Counted from the stretch's first letter, positions 9,037-28,171 are shown. The stretch is DNA of 64,000 nt from Halomonas smyrnensis AAD6 (GCF_000265245.1 NZ_AJKS02000001.1:62001-126000), one strand, 5' to 3'. Notes: generated from the sequence alone by a model not told the origin. Numbers and translations are program-made.

Positions 9037-9557
9037 AGAGCTGGGGGCATGGCCTGGCGCTGCTGGGGGTGGTGCTGTCGCTCGGCGCCTGCCGGGACGC
9101 CGATACCGGCGATCTCGAGCAGCAACTGGCCTCGCTGCGGGCCGATCCCGGCGAGCTGGCGCTCGAGCCGCTGCCGCCGATGCCGGTCTATCACGCCGTG
9201 GACTACCGTTTCGCCGACCAGCGCAGTCCCTTTCAGGTGCGGCTGCCGGAGAGTCGCACCCTGCCGGAGGGCGACGTCGACCTGGCGCCGGACACGTCGC
9301 GGCCGCGGGAGCCGCTGGAGGTCTATGATCTCGGCCAGCTGGACCTGGTGGGCACGCTCACCGTGGGCGGCGCCCCCTCGGCGCTGGTGCGGGCGCCGGA
9401 CGGCAACGTGCATCGGCTTCGCGTCGGCGACCACATGGGCTCGGATTTCGGACGCATCGTCGACATCACCGCCGCCTCGGTGCAGCTGGTGGAGATCGTG
9501 CCCACCGGACGCGGCGGCTGGATCGAACGCAGCACCCAGCTAGCGCTGGACGGCTAG
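9033..9557 (+). CDS. pilP: Type IV pilus lipoprotein PilP
   Basis: A 174-residue inner-membrane lipoprotein linking PilNO to the secretin PilQ. The signal peptide ends in a lipobox (SLGAC, lipidated Cys about residue 22). A disordered proline-rich linker follows, then the beta-sandwich domain starting near LGQLDLVGTL and including HRLRVGDHMGSDFGRIVDI. The start is the ATG in the ATGA overlap with pilO; a much longer open frame upstream is only a shadow of pilO. Confidence 0.95.
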   Translation: MKSWGHGLALLGVVLSLGACRDADTGDLEQQLASLRADPGELALEPLPPMPVYHAVDYRFADQRSPFQVRLPESRTLPEGDVDLAPDTSRPREPLEVYDLGQLDLVGTLTVGGAPSALVRAPDGNVHRLRVGDHMGSDFGRIVDITAASVQLVEIVPTGRGGWIERSTQLALDG

Positions 9558-9611
9558 ACAACACGCGCAAGCCCGCCCGGAGACGGCGGGGCCTGGAGGG
9601 GAAAGGGAACC

Positions 9612-11660
9612 ATGAAAACGACGATGCGAGCTCTCGCGGCCCTGGCCATGCTGGTGGTGTCCACCTCGGTCATGGCGGCCTCGACGCTGACCGGCCTGGA
9701 CTACCGTCAGGGGGCCGGCGGTGCCCTGGAGGTCGACCTGTCCTTCGACGGCGGCGTGCCCGAGGTGCGCGGCTATCGCCTCGATGAGCCGGCGCGGCTG
9801 ACCATCGATCTGATCGAGACCCGCAGCGCCCTGGAGCGCCGTCGCCAGGAGCTGGGCGTCGGGGGTGTCGAGCGGGTCACGGCCCTGGAGGCGGGCAGCC
9901 GCACGCGCCTGGTGTTCGACCTGGAAGGGCCGCTGCCCTACGACACCGTCCAGCAGGGCGATCGCCTGCGGCTGTCGATCGGCGGCAGCGTCGCGTCGTC
10001 CGCGCCCGAGGCCACCGGCGGCTCGGCCGCGGGCTCGTCCGTCTCCGCGTCGGCGGCGGCCGTGGCCGGCCCGAGCATCACCGACATCGACTTCCGGCGC
10101 GGCGAGGACGGCGCCGGACGCGTGGTGGTGTCCTTCGATCGCGGCGGCGTGGATGCGCGCGTCAGCGAGAGCGGGCGCTCCGACATCGTCGCCCGGCTGA
10201 GCGGCGTGCGCCTGCCGGCCTCCCTCGACCAGGTCTATGACGTCACCGATTTCGGCACGCCGCTGCGCCGCATCACGCCGCGGGCCGGCCGTGACGGCGT
10301 CACGCTCGACATCCAGGGCAGCGGCGACTTCGCCATGCTGTCGACCCAGAGTGGCCGTCGGCTGACGATCTCGGCCCAGCCGGTCACGCCCCAGCAGCGC
10401 GAGCAACAGGCGCGCGAGCAGTTTTCCTACACCGGCGATCGCATCACCCTCAACTTCCAGGACATCGAGGTGCGTTCGGTGCTGGCGATCATCGCCGACT
10501 TCACCGGGTTGAACCTGGTGGCCAGCGACAGCGTCACCGGCCGCGTCACCCTCAACCTGCAGGACGTGCCCTGGGATCAGGCGCTGGATCTGGTGCTCAA
10601 GAGTCACGGCCTGGCCAGTCGGCAGGAGGGCAACGTCATCGTGGTGGCGCCGGCCGAGGAGCTGGCGGCCCGGGAGCAGCTGGAGCTGCAGACCCGCGAG
10701 CAGCTGGAAACGCTGGCGCCGCTGGAGACCGAGTACATCCAGGTCAAGTACGCCAAGGCCGACGATCTGGCGCAGCTGCTGCGCGGCGAGAGCGGCTTCG
10801 GGCTCTTGACCGAGCGCGGCCGCGTCGCCGTGGATCCGCGCACCAACACCCTGCTGCTGCAGGATACCGCCGACCAGATCAGCAACATCATGGATACCCT
10901 GGAGCGCCTCGACGTGGCGGTGCGTCAGGTGCAGATCGAGGCGCGGATCGTGATCGCCCGAGACAGCGCCACCCGCGAGCTGGGGGTCAGCTGGGGGCTG
11001 TCCAACAACGAGGGAGGCTCGCCCAACGGTCTCAACGCCGGCGGCGCCTCGTCCGGGGTCGCCGACAGCGGCGGGCTGTCCGTGGATCTGGGGGACGAGC
11101 TGAATCCGTCCACGGCCTTCAGCTTCGGCTATCTCTCCGGCGACGTGCTGCTCGACCTGGAGCTGCGCGCGCTGGAGAGCGAGGGCAAGAGCCAGACCAT
11201 CTCCCAGCCGCGGGTGATCACCGCCAACCAGAGCACCGCGATCATCAAGCAGGGCACCGAGATTCCCTATCAGGAGTCGACCTCGAGCGGGGCGACCGAT
11301 ACCGAGTTCAAGGAGGCGGTGCTGTCGCTGGAGGTGACGCCGCAGATCACGCCGGACAATCGCATCATCATGGATCTGGCGATCAACAATGACACCGTCG
11401 CCGATCAGTCCTTCAACGGCGCCCCGGCCATCGACACCAACGAGATCATGACCCAGGTGCTGGTGGACAACGGCGAAACCGTGGTGCTTGGCGGCATCCT
11501 GACCACCGAGCAGGTGCGCAGCCTGTTCAAGACGCCCTTCCTGGGCGACATCCCGGTGCTCGGAAATCTCTTCCGCTATACCGAGGACTCCAACGATAAG
11601 GTAGAGTTGCTGGTATTCATCACGCCCCGAATACTGGATGACAACCTGGCCATTCGCTGA
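9612..11660 (+). CDS. pilQ: Type IV pilus secretin PilQ
   Basis: The outer-membrane secretin through which the pilus leaves the cell; 682 residues with a signal peptide (cleavage about residue 23). Two N-terminal AMIN domains (from about 25 and 155) bind peptidoglycan. A secretin N0/STN domain follows (about 270-340, [22 protein letters not shown]), then an N1 domain ([16 protein letters not shown]) and the C-terminal secretin domain with [22 protein letters not shown] and VLGGILTTE. Separated from pilP by 54 bases with GGAGGGGAAAGG upstream of the ATG. Its stop overlaps the aroK start by one base. Confidence 0.96.
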   Translation: MKTTMRALAALAMLVVSTSVMAASTLTGLDYRQGAGGALEVDLSFDGGVPEVRGYRLDEPARLTIDLIETRSALERRRQELGVGGVERVTALEAGSRTRLVFDLEGPLPYDTVQQGDRLRLSIGGSVASSAPEATGGSAAGSSVSASAAAVAGPSITDIDFRRGEDGAGRVVVSFDRGGVDARVSESGRSDIVARLSGVRLPASLDQVYDVTDFGTPLRRITPRAGRDGVTLDIQGSGDFAMLSTQSGRRLTISAQPVTPQQREQQAREQFSYTGDRITLNFQDIEVRSVLAIIADFTGLNLVASDSVTGRVTLNLQDVPWDQALDLVLKSHGLASRQEGNVIVVAPAEELAAREQLELQTREQLETLAPLETEYIQVKYAKADDLAQLLRGESGFGLLTERGRVAVDPRTNTLLLQDTADQISNIMDTLERLDVAVRQVQIEARIVIARDSATRELGVSWGLSNNEGGSPNGLNAGGASSGVADSGGLSVDLGDELNPSTAFSFGYLSGDVLLDLELRALESEGKSQTISQPRVITANQSTAIIKQGTEIPYQESTSSGATDTEFKEAVLSLEVTPQITPDNRIIMDLAINNDTVADQSFNGAPAIDTNEIMTQVLVDNGETVVLGGILTTEQVRSLFKTPFLGDIPVLGNLFRYTEDSNDKVELLVFITPRILDDNLAIR

Positions 11661-12202
11661 TGCCGGCATTACCCAATCTGATTTTGATCGGCCCCATGGG
11701 GGCCGGAAAGAGCACCATCGGCCGCCTTCTGGCGGCCGAGCTGTCCCGAGACTTCCACGACAGCGATCATGAGATTCAGGATCGCTGCGGCGCCGATATC
11801 CCGTGGATCTTCGACGTCGAGGGCGAGGCGGGCTTCCGCGAGCGCGAGACCCAGATGATCGATGAGCTGTCGGCGCTGGAGGGCGTGGTCATCGCCACCG
11901 GCGGCGGCGCGGTGCTGCGCGAGGAGAACCGGCGCATGCTGCGCGACAGCGGCACGGTGATCTATCTCTACACCACCGTCGAGCAGCAGCTGCGGCGCAC
12001 CGCCAAGGATCGCAATCGTCCGCTGCTGCAGCGCGATGACAAGGCCGAGCTGCTGGAGCAGATGTTCGCGCAGCGCGATCCGCTGTACCGGGCCACCGCC
12101 GATGTGGTGGTGCGCACCGATCGTCGCGGCCCGCGCGCCGTGGTCAACGAGATCGTGCGCCGCGTGGAGCGCCTGATCGACCCCCTGCACTGCAAGGCAT
12201 GA
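11660..12202 (+). CDS. aroK: Shikimate kinase
   Basis: Phosphorylates shikimate with ATP, the fifth step of the shikimate pathway. The 180-residue protein has the P-loop [12 protein letters not shown] (about residues 11-22), the shikimate-binding Asp in FHDSDHEI and the GGG motif in IATGGGAVL. It is joined to pilQ by a TGATG overlap and to aroB by an ATGA overlap, as in many gammaproteobacteria where aroKB follows the pilus operon. Confidence 0.97.
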   Translation: MPALPNLILIGPMGAGKSTIGRLLAAELSRDFHDSDHEIQDRCGADIPWIFDVEGEAGFRERETQMIDELSALEGVVIATGGGAVLREENRRMLRDSGTVIYLYTTVEQQLRRTAKDRNRPLLQRDDKAELLEQMFAQRDPLYRATADVVVRTDRRGPRAVVNEIVRRVERLIDPLHCKA

Positions 12203-13311
12203 ACATGACGCGATCCAACGATGCCCGGCGCACCCTGACGGTGTCCCTGGGCGAGCGAAGCTATCCCATTCATATCGGCCCCGGGCTGCTGGGCGATCCG
12301 CACTGGCTACGGCCGCATCTCGCCGGCCGCCAGGTGATGATCGTCACCAATGAGACGGTGGCCCCGCTTTATCTGGAACGGCTCAAGGCCGGCCTCGACG
12401 ACGACCTGACGGTGCGCGAGGTGGTGCTGCCGGACGGCGAGGCGACCAAGACCCTGGCCAGCGTCGAGCGCATCTGGGATGCCCTGCTCGAGGCCGGCTT
12501 CAACCGGCGCTGCACCCTGGTGGCGCTGGGCGGTGGCGTGATCGGCGACATGGCGGGTTATGCCGCGGCCTGCTACCAGCGCGGCGTGGCCTTCGTGCAG
12601 GTGCCGACCACGCTGCTGTCCCAGGTGGATTCCTCGGTGGGCGGCAAGACCGGCGTCAACCATCCCCGCGGCAAGAACATGATCGGCGCCTTCTGGCAGC
12701 CCCGGGCGGTGCTGATCGATACCGACACCCTCTCGACCCTGCCGCCCCGCGAGCTGTCCGCCGGCCTCGCCGAGGTCATCAAGTACGGGCTGATCCGCGA
12801 CGCCGACTTCCTGGCCTGGCTGGAGGCGAGCATGGCGGCGCTGCGCGCGCTCGATGCCGAGGCCCTGGCCTGGGCCATCGAGCGCAGCTGCGGCCTCAAG
12901 TCCGAGATCGTCGCCGAGGACGAGACCGAGCAGGGCGTGAGGGCGCTGCTCAACCTGGGGCATACCTTCGGGCACGCCATCGAGACGCATCAGGGCTATG
13001 GCCGCTGGCTGCACGGCGAGGCCGTCGGTACCGGCATGCTGCTGGCCGCCGAGCTGTCGCAGCGGCTGGGCTGGCTGTCCGGCGAGGAGGTGGCGCGGAC
13101 CCGGCACGTGCTGGCGGCGGCCGAGCTGCCGCTGGCGGCGCCGGCGGACATGGGCGTCGACGACTTCCTGTCGATCATGCGTCTCGACAAGAAGAATCTC
13201 GACGACCGGCTGCGGCTGATCCTGCTGCGGCGACTCGGCGACGCCTGCATCCATGACGAAACGCCGCCCGAGACCCTGGCGGCCCTGATGGAGGCCTTTC
13301 CCCGGCAGTGA
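12199..13311 (+). CDS. aroB: 3-dehydroquinate synthase
   Basis: Converts DAHP to 3-dehydroquinate, the second step of the shikimate pathway, using NAD and a divalent metal. The 370-residue protein shows the NAD-binding [14 protein letters not shown] (about residues 112-125), [13 protein letters not shown] (about 147-159), and metal ligands in [19 protein letters not shown] and [10 protein letters not shown] second ATG three codons in is equally possible as start. A 13-bp perfect hairpin follows the gene. Confidence 0.97.
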   Translation: MNMTRSNDARRTLTVSLGERSYPIHIGPGLLGDPHWLRPHLAGRQVMIVTNETVAPLYLERLKAGLDDDLTVREVVLPDGEATKTLASVERIWDALLEAGFNRRCTLVALGGGVIGDMAGYAAACYQRGVAFVQVPTTLLSQVDSSVGGKTGVNHPRGKNMIGAFWQPRAVLIDTDTLSTLPPRELSAGLAEVIKYGLIRDADFLAWLEASMAALRALDAEALAWAIERSCGLKSEIVAEDETEQGVRALLNLGHTFGHAIETHQGYGRWLHGEAVGTGMLLAAELSQRLGWLSGEEVARTRHVLAAAELPLAAPADMGVDDFLSIMRLDKKNLDDRLRLILLRRLGDACIHDETPPETLAALMEAFPRQ

Positions 13312-13338
13312 TCGCTCGCTCTCGTGATGTCGCACGAT

Positions 13339-13369
13339 CAACGCCCGCTGCTTCCGGCAGCGGGCGTTG
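13339..13369 (+). terminator. Terminator-like hairpin after aroB
   Basis: A perfect 13-bp stem (13339-13351 with 13357-13369) around the loop TTCCG. Only a short T-poor tail follows, so termination may be partial. Confidence 0.65.
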
Positions 13370-13756
13370 TCGTTTCCGAGGGTGTGGGTGACGCCTTCGC
13401 GAGTGAAATGCGTGAATCTGTATGCGGTATGCAGTATCGGTATGGGGTGAAAACGTCATTTAAGACTAAAGTCTAATGCATGGGTCGCGGTGAAAATGCC
13501 TCGGGTCGGTCGTTTGCAACTCGTTGAGTTAGCGTGGTTTTTTCGTTGAGGGTTGCGGCAAGTCGCGGATTTGCCGAAGGTTTTTGGCGCCCTGGGGATG
13601 GCGTGGCATTGCGCGGTCGAGGGGGGATGGCTATTCTGTGAAGCCTTTTGCCGCGCAGTTTCGATGCCGCGAATCGGGCATCAAATAAGAAGAAAAACCT
13701 CTAAGCATACCATAAAAAACTGCGAATAAAACTCTTTCGATACCTGAGGCACGCCC
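13370..13756. other. Leader and upstream region of gltB
   Basis: About 390 bases without a gene. It holds four short repeats (13420-13446), a small inverted repeat AGACT-AA-AGTCT (13463-13474) and an AT-rich stretch before gltB. A weak promoter-like pair TTGCGC (13609-13614) and TATTCT (13632-13637), 17 bases apart, is the best candidate I see for gltB. Open frames crossing here are not gene-like. Confidence 0.4.
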
Positions 13757-22362
<8,606 letters not shown>

Positions 22363-22382
22363 CCCCAACGCTGACTCATTAA

Positions 22383-23687
<1,305 letters not shown>

Positions 23688-23710
23688 GCGGCGCTCGTCG
23701 GTGGCCTTCG

Positions 23711-23728
23711 TGTAGGAGATCGCCTACA
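23711..23728 (+). promoter_or_regulatory. GacA/UvrY-type upstream activating sequence
   Basis: TGTAGGAGATCGCCTACA is a perfect inverted repeat (TGTAGG, six-base spacer AGATCG, CCTACA), extended by one CG pair on each side. It closely matches the GacA site of Pseudomonas (TGTAAG-N6-CTTACA) and the UvrY site of enterobacterial csrB. It lies in the 3' region of eno, about 110 bases upstream of the regulatory RNA. Confidence 0.75.
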
Positions 23729-23763
23729 CGGCGCTGACGAGATTCGTGACATTTTGCTCGGGA

Positions 23764-23794
23764 AAACCGGCGCTCATCGGGCGCCGGTTTTTTT
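23764..23794 (+). terminator. Rho-independent terminator of the pyrG-kdsA-eno operon
   Basis: AACCGGCGC pairs with GCGCCGGTT, followed by seven T. It separates the GacA-type site from the promoter region of the RNA. Confidence 0.88.
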
Positions 23795-23825
23795 ATGTTA
23801 TTGTTATTTAAGGGAATTTTTCCTG

Positions 23826-24071
23826 TTTGTGCGCGAGAGGATGGTGCCCTGAGCGAGAGGGGGGTGGTTGAGAACTCCTTCAGGGCTGACAGAATGGGCA
23901 GCGGGACAAGGGAGAGCGGAGCCTCTCCCGGCAGGACGCCACGGGATGCAGTCTCAAGCCGAGCCCGGTGTCGCAGGATGCGGTTTCCGGGCAGGGAAGG
24001 CTAGGAGTTCGAGCGGAGGGAGCCGCTCAAGGATGGCTAGGAGCGGGCGGTCTTCGGGCCGCCTTCTTTTG
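23826..24071 (+). ncRNA. rsmZ: CsrB/RsmZ-family CsrA-sequestering small RNA
   Basis: About 245 bases without a convincing reading frame but with 13 GGA motifs between 23839 and 24042. Many lie in the CsrA-site context (GAGGATG, CAGGACG, CGGGATG, CAGGATG, AAGGATG, TAGGAG). Four are in predicted hairpin loops: CGGAGC on a 7-bp stem (23910-23929), AGGAC (23930-23940), AGGAT (23972-23982) and AGGGAG on a 6-bp stem (24011-24028). A 7-bp pairing (23846-23852 with 23880-23886) closes the 5' domain. It ends in a UUCG-capped hairpin (24046-24063) with a T-rich tail. A GacA-type palindrome lies upstream, and it is beside fdxA as rsmZ is in Pseudomonas. Such RNAs bind and titrate CsrA/RsmA, encoded at 34212. 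The 5' end is an estimate; no strong -10 is obvious (TATTTA at 23805-23810 is possible). Confidence 0.83.
24046..24070 (+). terminator. Terminator of the CsrB/RsmZ-type RNA
   Basis: GGCGG pairs with CCGCC, extended by U-G and C-G pairs and capped by a UUCG tetraloop, followed by TTCTTTT. Confidence 0.8.
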
Positions 24072-24101
24072 TCTGGATGTTCTCCTTCATCGCAGCACGA
24101 A

Positions 24102-24141
24102 ACGACGACGCCGAATGTCGAGAGACATTCGGCGTCGTCGT
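24102..24141 (-). terminator. 18-bp perfect hairpin at the 3' end of fdxA
   Basis: ACGACGACGCCGAATGTC and its exact complement flank a GAGA loop. It is the longest perfect stem in this part of the window and separates fdxA from the convergent small RNA. Confidence 0.75.
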
Positions 24142-24176
24142 GTTCGGGCGCGCTACCCGGGCGCGGCGTCCGAGGC

Positions 24177-24500
24177 TCAGCGCTCCAGCAGCTCGGCCTT
24201 GCCGGTCTTGCCGTCCCATTCCTCGGCGTCGGGCAGCGGGTCCTTCTTCTCGGCGATGTTCGGCCACGTCTCCGCCAGTTCGGCGTTGATCTCGATGAAC
24301 TGCTCCTGTCCTTCCGGCAGCTCATCCTCGGAGAAGATCGCCTCGGCCGGGCACTCGGGCTCGCACAGCGCGCAGTCGATGCACTCGTCCGGGTGAATCA
24401 CCAGGAAGTTGGGCCCCTCGTAGAAGCAGTCCACCGGGCAGACCTCGACACAGTCGGTGTACTTGCACTTGATGCAGTTCTCGGTGACGACGAATGTCAT
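24177..24500 (-). CDS. fdxA: 7Fe (3Fe-4S/4Fe-4S) ferredoxin FdxA
   Basis: A small soluble electron carrier of 107 residues. Ligands follow the 7Fe pattern: Cys9, Cys17 and Cys50 for the 3Fe-4S cluster and Cys21, Cys40, Cys43 and Cys46 for the 4Fe-4S cluster; Cys12 and Cys25 are extra. The C-terminal extension ([13 protein letters not shown]) is typical of the proteobacterial FdxA/Azotobacter FdI-like group. It lies downstream of mutS on the same strand, as in Pseudomonas (fdxA-mutS-cinA-recA), but probably has its own promoter in the AT-rich island at 24560-24590. Confidence 0.95.
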   Translation of the reverse strand: MTFVVTENCIKCKYTDCVEVCPVDCFYEGPNFLVIHPDECIDCALCEPECPAEAIFSEDELPEGQEQFIEINAELAETWPNIAEKKDPLPDAEEWDGKTGKAELLER

Positions 24501-24693
24501 GCCAGTCTCCCTTCCTCGGGCCGGGGCGAGCCGCGGCCAGTCGGTCTTGAATGTCGAATTAGGTTATAAAAACTTTTGCTTTTATAATAAGTGGAACTTG
24601 ATCGAACCATTCTAGTCGGCCGGCCATGCTGCCCGCAAGCCATGGCGTGTCAAGTCGATGACGATCGCCCTTGCTCGCCGTTGGCGCCCCGCC
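24501..24693. other. AT-rich intergenic region upstream of fdxA
   Basis: 193 bases between mutS and fdxA with a local AT-rich island. It contains an inverted repeat TTATAAAA (24564-24571) and TTTTATAA (24580-24587) separated by eight bases. It probably holds the fdxA promoter, but I cannot assign -35 and -10 with confidence. Confidence 0.45.
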
Positions 24694-27276
24694 CTACAGG
24701 TTCTGCTGCCACTGATACAGCCATTCCAGCGCCTGGCGCGGGCTCAGCTCGTCCAGTGCCAGCCCCGAGAGGCTCTCCACCACCGGATGCGGCGCGCTGG
24801 CGAACAGGTCGTTCTGCTGGGGCGCGGTGTCGGCGTCGTTCGATGTGCTCGGCGTGCGCTGGCCCTGGTCGACCTCCTGCTGCTCCAGGGTGGCGAGCTT
24901 CTCCCGGGCCCGGGCGATCACGCCCTGGGGCACGCCGGCCAGCTGGGCGACCTGCAGGCCGTAGCTCTGGCTGGCCGGGCCGTCTTCCACCCGGTGCATG
25001 AAGACGATGCCGTCGCGATGCTCCGCCGCCGTCAGGTGCACGTTGGCCACCCCGGCGGCCTGCTCGGGCAGCGCGGTCATCTCGAAATAGTGGGTGGCGA
25101 ACAGCGTGAAGGCGCGGGTGCGGGTCAGGTGCTCGGCGCTGGCCCAGGCCAGCGACAGACCGTCGAAGGTGCTGGTGCCGCGGCCGATCTCGTCCATCAG
25201 CACCAGGCTGTGGTCGGTGGCGTTGTGCAGGATGTTGGCGGTCTCGGTCATCTCCACCATGAAGGTCGAGCGGCCGCCGGCCAGGTCGTCGGAGGAGCCG
25301 ATGCGGGTGAAGATGCGGTCCACCGGGCCGATGCTCGCGCTGTCGGCCGGCACGAAGCTGCCGGTGTGGGCGAGCAGGGTGATCAGCGCCGCCTGGCGCA
25401 TGTAGGTGGACTTGCCGCCCATGTTGGGGCCGGTGATCACCAGCATGCGCCGCTCGTCGTCCATCACCATGTCGTTGGGCACGAAGGGCGCCTCGCTGAC
25501 CCGCTCGACCACCGGGTGGCGGCCGCCGCGGATGTCGAGGCCCGGCGCCTCCGGCAGCGCCGGGCGGACCAGGTCCAGCGAGCGGGCGCGTTCGGCCAGC
25601 GCGGCCAGCACGTCCAGCGCGGCCAGCGAGCGGCCGGTGGCCTGCAGCGGCGCCAGTTCGGCGTTGAGGTCGTCGAGCAGGCCGTCGTAGAGCAGCTTCT
25701 CCCGGGCCAGGGCGCGGGACTTGGCCGACAGCGCCTTGTCCTCGAACTCCTTGAGCTCGGGGATGATGAAGCGCTCGGCGTTCTTCAGCGTCTGGCGGCG
25801 GATGTAGTCCACCGGCGCCTCGCGGGCCTGGGCGCGGGGGATCTCGATGTAGTAGCCGTGGACCCGGTTGTAGCCGACCTTGAGGCCGGAGAGCCCGGTG
25901 CGCTCGCGCTCGCGGGTCTCGAGCTGCACCAGGTAGTCGCCGGCGTGCTCGGCCAGGCCGCGATGCTCGTCGAGCTCGGCGTCGAAGCCCTCGGCGATCA
26001 CGCCGCCGTCGCGGATCACCACCGGCGGGTTCTCGACCAGCGCGCGGCTCAGGGTATCGGCGAGCGCGGGATAGGGGCGGATATGGCGCTTGAGCTCGTC
26101 CAGCGCGGTGCCGTCGTCGTACTCGGCGAGTTCCGCCTCGAGCTCGGGCAGCGCCGCCAGGGCGTCGCGCAGCCGGGCGAGGTCGCGGGGGCGGGCGCTG
26201 TACAGCGCCACCCGGGCCAGGATGCGCTCCACGTCGCCGATCGCCTTGAGCGTCTCGCCCAGCGGCAGGTAGCCGTCGCGGTCGAGCAGGGCGGCCACGG
26301 CGGCCTGGCGGGCGCCGACCTGGTCGCGGTCGCGCAGCGGGCGGTTGAGCCAGCGCTTGAGCAGCCGCGAGCCCATGGCGGTGGCGGTGGTGTCGAGCAC
26401 GCTGGCCAGGGTGTTGTCGCTGCCGCCGCCCAGGTTGATGTCGATCTCCAGGTTACGGCGGCTGGCGGCGTCGATCACCACGGCGTCGTCGCGGTTCTCC
26501 ACGCCGATGGCGGTGACGTGGGGCAGCTGCGAGCGCTGGGTGTCGCGGGCGTAGTCGATCAGCACCCCGGCGGCGGTGAGCGCGGCCTCCAGGTGGGCGC
26601 AGCCGAAGCCGCGCAGGTCCTGCACGGCGAACTGGTCGCACAGGGTGCGGGTGGCCGATTCCAGATCGAACAGCCAGTCGCTCTGGCGGCGCAGGCCGCG
26701 ACGCTCCTCGAGCGACGGCGGCAGGCTCAGGCCGTCGGCCACCAGCAGCTCGGCCGGATCGAGGCGGGTCAGCTCGGCCAGCATCTCGGACTCGCCTTCC
26801 ACCTCGAGCACGCTGAAGCGCCCGCTGGAGAGCTCCAGCCAGGCCAGACCCCAGCGCTCGCCGGTCGGGTGGATCGCCACCACCAGGTTGTCGCGGCGGG
26901 CGTCGAGCAGCGCCTCGTCGTAGAGGGTGCCGGGCGTGACGATGCGCACCACCTTGCGCTCCACCGGGCCCTTGGCGGCGGCCGGGTCGCCCATCTGCTC
27001 GCAGATGGCCACCGACTCGCCGGCGGCGACCAGGCGCGCCAGATAGCCCTCGGCGCTGTGATAGGGCACGCCGGCCATGGGAATCGGCTGGCCGGCCGAC
27101 TGGCCGCGCTGGGTCAGGGTGATGTCCAGCAGCGCCGCGGCGCGCTTGGCGTCGTCGAAGAAGAGTTCGTAGAAGTCGCCCATGCGGTAGAACAGCAGCA
27201 CCTGGGGGTGCTCGCGCTTGATCTTCAGATACTGGGCCATCATCGGCGTGTGCGGCTTGGTGCTGGCCTGTGACAT
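24694..27276 (-). CDS. mutS: DNA mismatch repair protein MutS
   Basis: Recognises mismatches and starts methyl-directed repair. The 860 residues include the mismatch-reading Phe-X-Glu motif (Phe35 and Glu37 in GDFYELFF), connector, lever and clamp domains, Walker [10 protein letters not shown] (Lys622) and the Walker B region [13 protein letters not shown]. The start is the ATG whose product begins MSQASTKPH, with AGGGAAG upstream; a longer frame to 27345 runs into the promoter. Promoter elements are visible at 27364-27392. Confidence 0.96.
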   Translation of the reverse strand: MSQASTKPHTPMMAQYLKIKREHPQVLLFYRMGDFYELFFDDAKRAAALLDITLTQRGQSAGQPIPMAGVPYHSAEGYLARLVAAGESVAICEQMGDPAAAKGPVERKVVRIVTPGTLYDEALLDARRDNLVVAIHPTGERWGLAWLELSSGRFSVLEVEGESEMLAELTRLDPAELLVADGLSLPPSLEERRGLRRQSDWLFDLESATRTLCDQFAVQDLRGFGCAHLEAALTAAGVLIDYARDTQRSQLPHVTAIGVENRDDAVVIDAASRRNLEIDINLGGGSDNTLASVLDTTATAMGSRLLKRWLNRPLRDRDQVGARQAAVAALLDRDGYLPLGETLKAIGDVERILARVALYSARPRDLARLRDALAALPELEAELAEYDDGTALDELKRHIRPYPALADTLSRALVENPPVVIRDGGVIAEGFDAELDEHRGLAEHAGDYLVQLETRERERTGLSGLKVGYNRVHGYYIEIPRAQAREAPVDYIRRQTLKNAERFIIPELKEFEDKALSAKSRALAREKLLYDGLLDDLNAELAPLQATGRSLAALDVLAALAERARSLDLVRPALPEAPGLDIRGGRHPVVERVSEAPFVPNDMVMDDERRMLVITGPNMGGKSTYMRQAALITLLAHTGSFVPADSASIGPVDRIFTRIGSSDDLAGGRSTFMVEMTETANILHNATDHSLVLMDEIGRGTSTFDGLSLAWASAEHLTRTRAFTLFATHYFEMTALPEQAAGVANVHLTAAEHRDGIVFMHRVEDGPASQSYGLQVAQLAGVPQGVIARAREKLATLEQQEVDQGQRTPSTSNDADTAPQQNDLFASAPHPVVESLSGLALDELSPRQALEWLYQWQQNL

Positions 27277-27363
27277 GGGCTTCCCTGGCTGGCGGTGGAG
27301 ACGGTGAGAAACGCGGATATCGGGATGGCGTGAGGTGCCATGCATCTCGCGGACAAAGCCAGT

Positions 27364-27392
27364 ATTCTACGCCCAAGGATGGCCTTCGTCAG
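27364..27392 (-). promoter_or_regulatory. Promoter of mutS
   Basis: On the minus strand CTGACG (27387-27392) and TAGAAT (27364-27369) are separated by 17 bases. Transcription would begin near 27357, about 80 bases before the chosen start. Confidence 0.5.
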
Positions 27393-27449
27393 GGTCATCA
27401 AGACAACCTCGGGGCCAGCGTTGCCGTCGTTGCGGCGGGCTGATCCGGC

Positions 27450-27534
27450 GACAGATCTGCGAGGGGGCGCTGTGAACCCTTCCGTGGGCGCTACCGATGC
27501 CATCCCTGGCATAGGACCCCCTCTGCGATCTGTC
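27450..27534. repeat. Structured inverted-repeat element between mutS and pncC
   Basis: Outer arms GACAGATC (27450-27457) and GATCTGTC (27527-27534) pair perfectly. After a 3x3 internal loop, GAGGGGG (27461-27467) pairs with CCCCCTC (27517-27523). In the middle ATGCCA and TGGCAT (27497-27512) form a further hairpin. The nested fold has no T run, so it does not look like a terminator. It resembles an intergenic dispersed repeat of the REP/ERIC kind, but only one copy is in this window. Confidence 0.55.
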
Positions 27535-27597
27535 CCCGGCGCCCGCTCATCGTGATCCGTGGCGACCGGCCGCATGCGAGAATCTGGAGAAAAGCCG

Positions 27598-28092
27598 ATG
27601 TCCGTATCGCCCGAGACGCGCCGTCTCGCCGAGCGCCTCGGCGCGCTGTGCCGCGAGCGCGGCGCGAGCGTCGCCACCGCCGAGTCCTGCACCGGCGGCG
27701 GGGTGGCGAATGCCATCACCGAGATCGCCGGCAGCTCGGGCTACTTCGAGACCGGCTATGTGACCTATTCCAACGCCGCCAAGACGCGCCTGCTGGGCGT
27801 GCCCGAGGCGCTGCTCGAGCGCTGCGGGGCGGTCAGCCACGAGGTGGTCGAGGCCATGGTGGCCGGCGCCTGCACCGAGAGCGGTGCCGATCTGGCCGTG
27901 GCCATCAGCGGCGTGGCCGGCCCCGGCGGCGGCAGCGCCGAGAAGCCGGTGGGCATGGTGTGGCTGGCCTGGGGCGCCCCGGGGCGGGTGCGCACCGAGC
28001 GTCGCCACTTCGCCGGCGAGCGCGATGCGGTGCGCGACCAGGCCGTGAACGTGGCCCTCCAGGGGCTGATCGCCGAGCTGGAAGACGGCTAG
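27598..28092 (+). CDS. pncC: Nicotinamide-nucleotide amidase (PncC, CinA C-terminal family)
   Basis: Deamidates nicotinamide mononucleotide to nicotinate mononucleotide in the pyridine nucleotide salvage cycle. The 164 residues form a stand-alone CinA C-terminal domain with TAESCTGGGVANAIT (catalytic Ser-Cys-Thr-Gly-Gly), GYVTYSNAAK and AISGVAGPGGGS. The ATG at 27598 has GGAGA upstream and a family-like N-terminus; an ATG at 27559 gives an unlikely extension. It sits directly before recA, as cinA does in many proteobacteria. Confidence 0.93.
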   Translation: MSVSPETRRLAERLGALCRERGASVATAESCTGGGVANAITEIAGSSGYFETGYVTYSNAAKTRLLGVPEALLERCGAVSHEVVEAMVAGACTESGADLAVAISGVAGPGGGSAEKPVGMVWLAWGAPGRVRTERRHFAGERDAVRDQAVNVALQGLIAELEDG

Positions 28093-28093
28093 T

Positions 28094-28142
28094 CCGGCCT
28101 CGGTCGACGGGGTCGGTTCGGGGTGGCCGAGCGGCCGCTTTT
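28094..28142 (+). terminator. Possible terminator of pncC
   Basis: An imperfect GC-rich inverted repeat (CGGCCTCGG with CCGAGCGGCCG, two-base bulge) ends in five T. The long loop makes it a weak call. Confidence 0.4.
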
Positions 28143-28151
28143 TCGTCATAC

Positions 28152-28171
28152 TACTGTGCAGTCATACAGTG
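28152..28171 (+). promoter_or_regulatory. SOS (LexA) box of recA
   Basis: TACTGTGCAGTCATACAGTG contains CTGT-N8-ACAG exactly and closely fits the gammaproteobacterial LexA consensus. It overlaps the probable -10 (TACAGT, 28165-28170; -35 TCGTCA, 28143-28148), so LexA binding would block RNA polymerase. Confidence 0.9.

Noticed and set aside
13595..13620. A sigma-54 promoter before gltB (TGGC and TGC elements)
   Set aside because: The GG to GC spacing is wrong by one to two bases.
23795..24569. Several small frames between eno and fdxA
   Set aside because: They overlap the GGA-rich RNA, its terminator and the fdxA hairpin, lack ribosome sites and have unlike composition. The RNA explanation fits better.
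24658..27273. An 871-codon open frame on the plus strand across mutS
   Set aside because: mutS on the other strand has all its motifs; the plus-strand frame has none and no start context.
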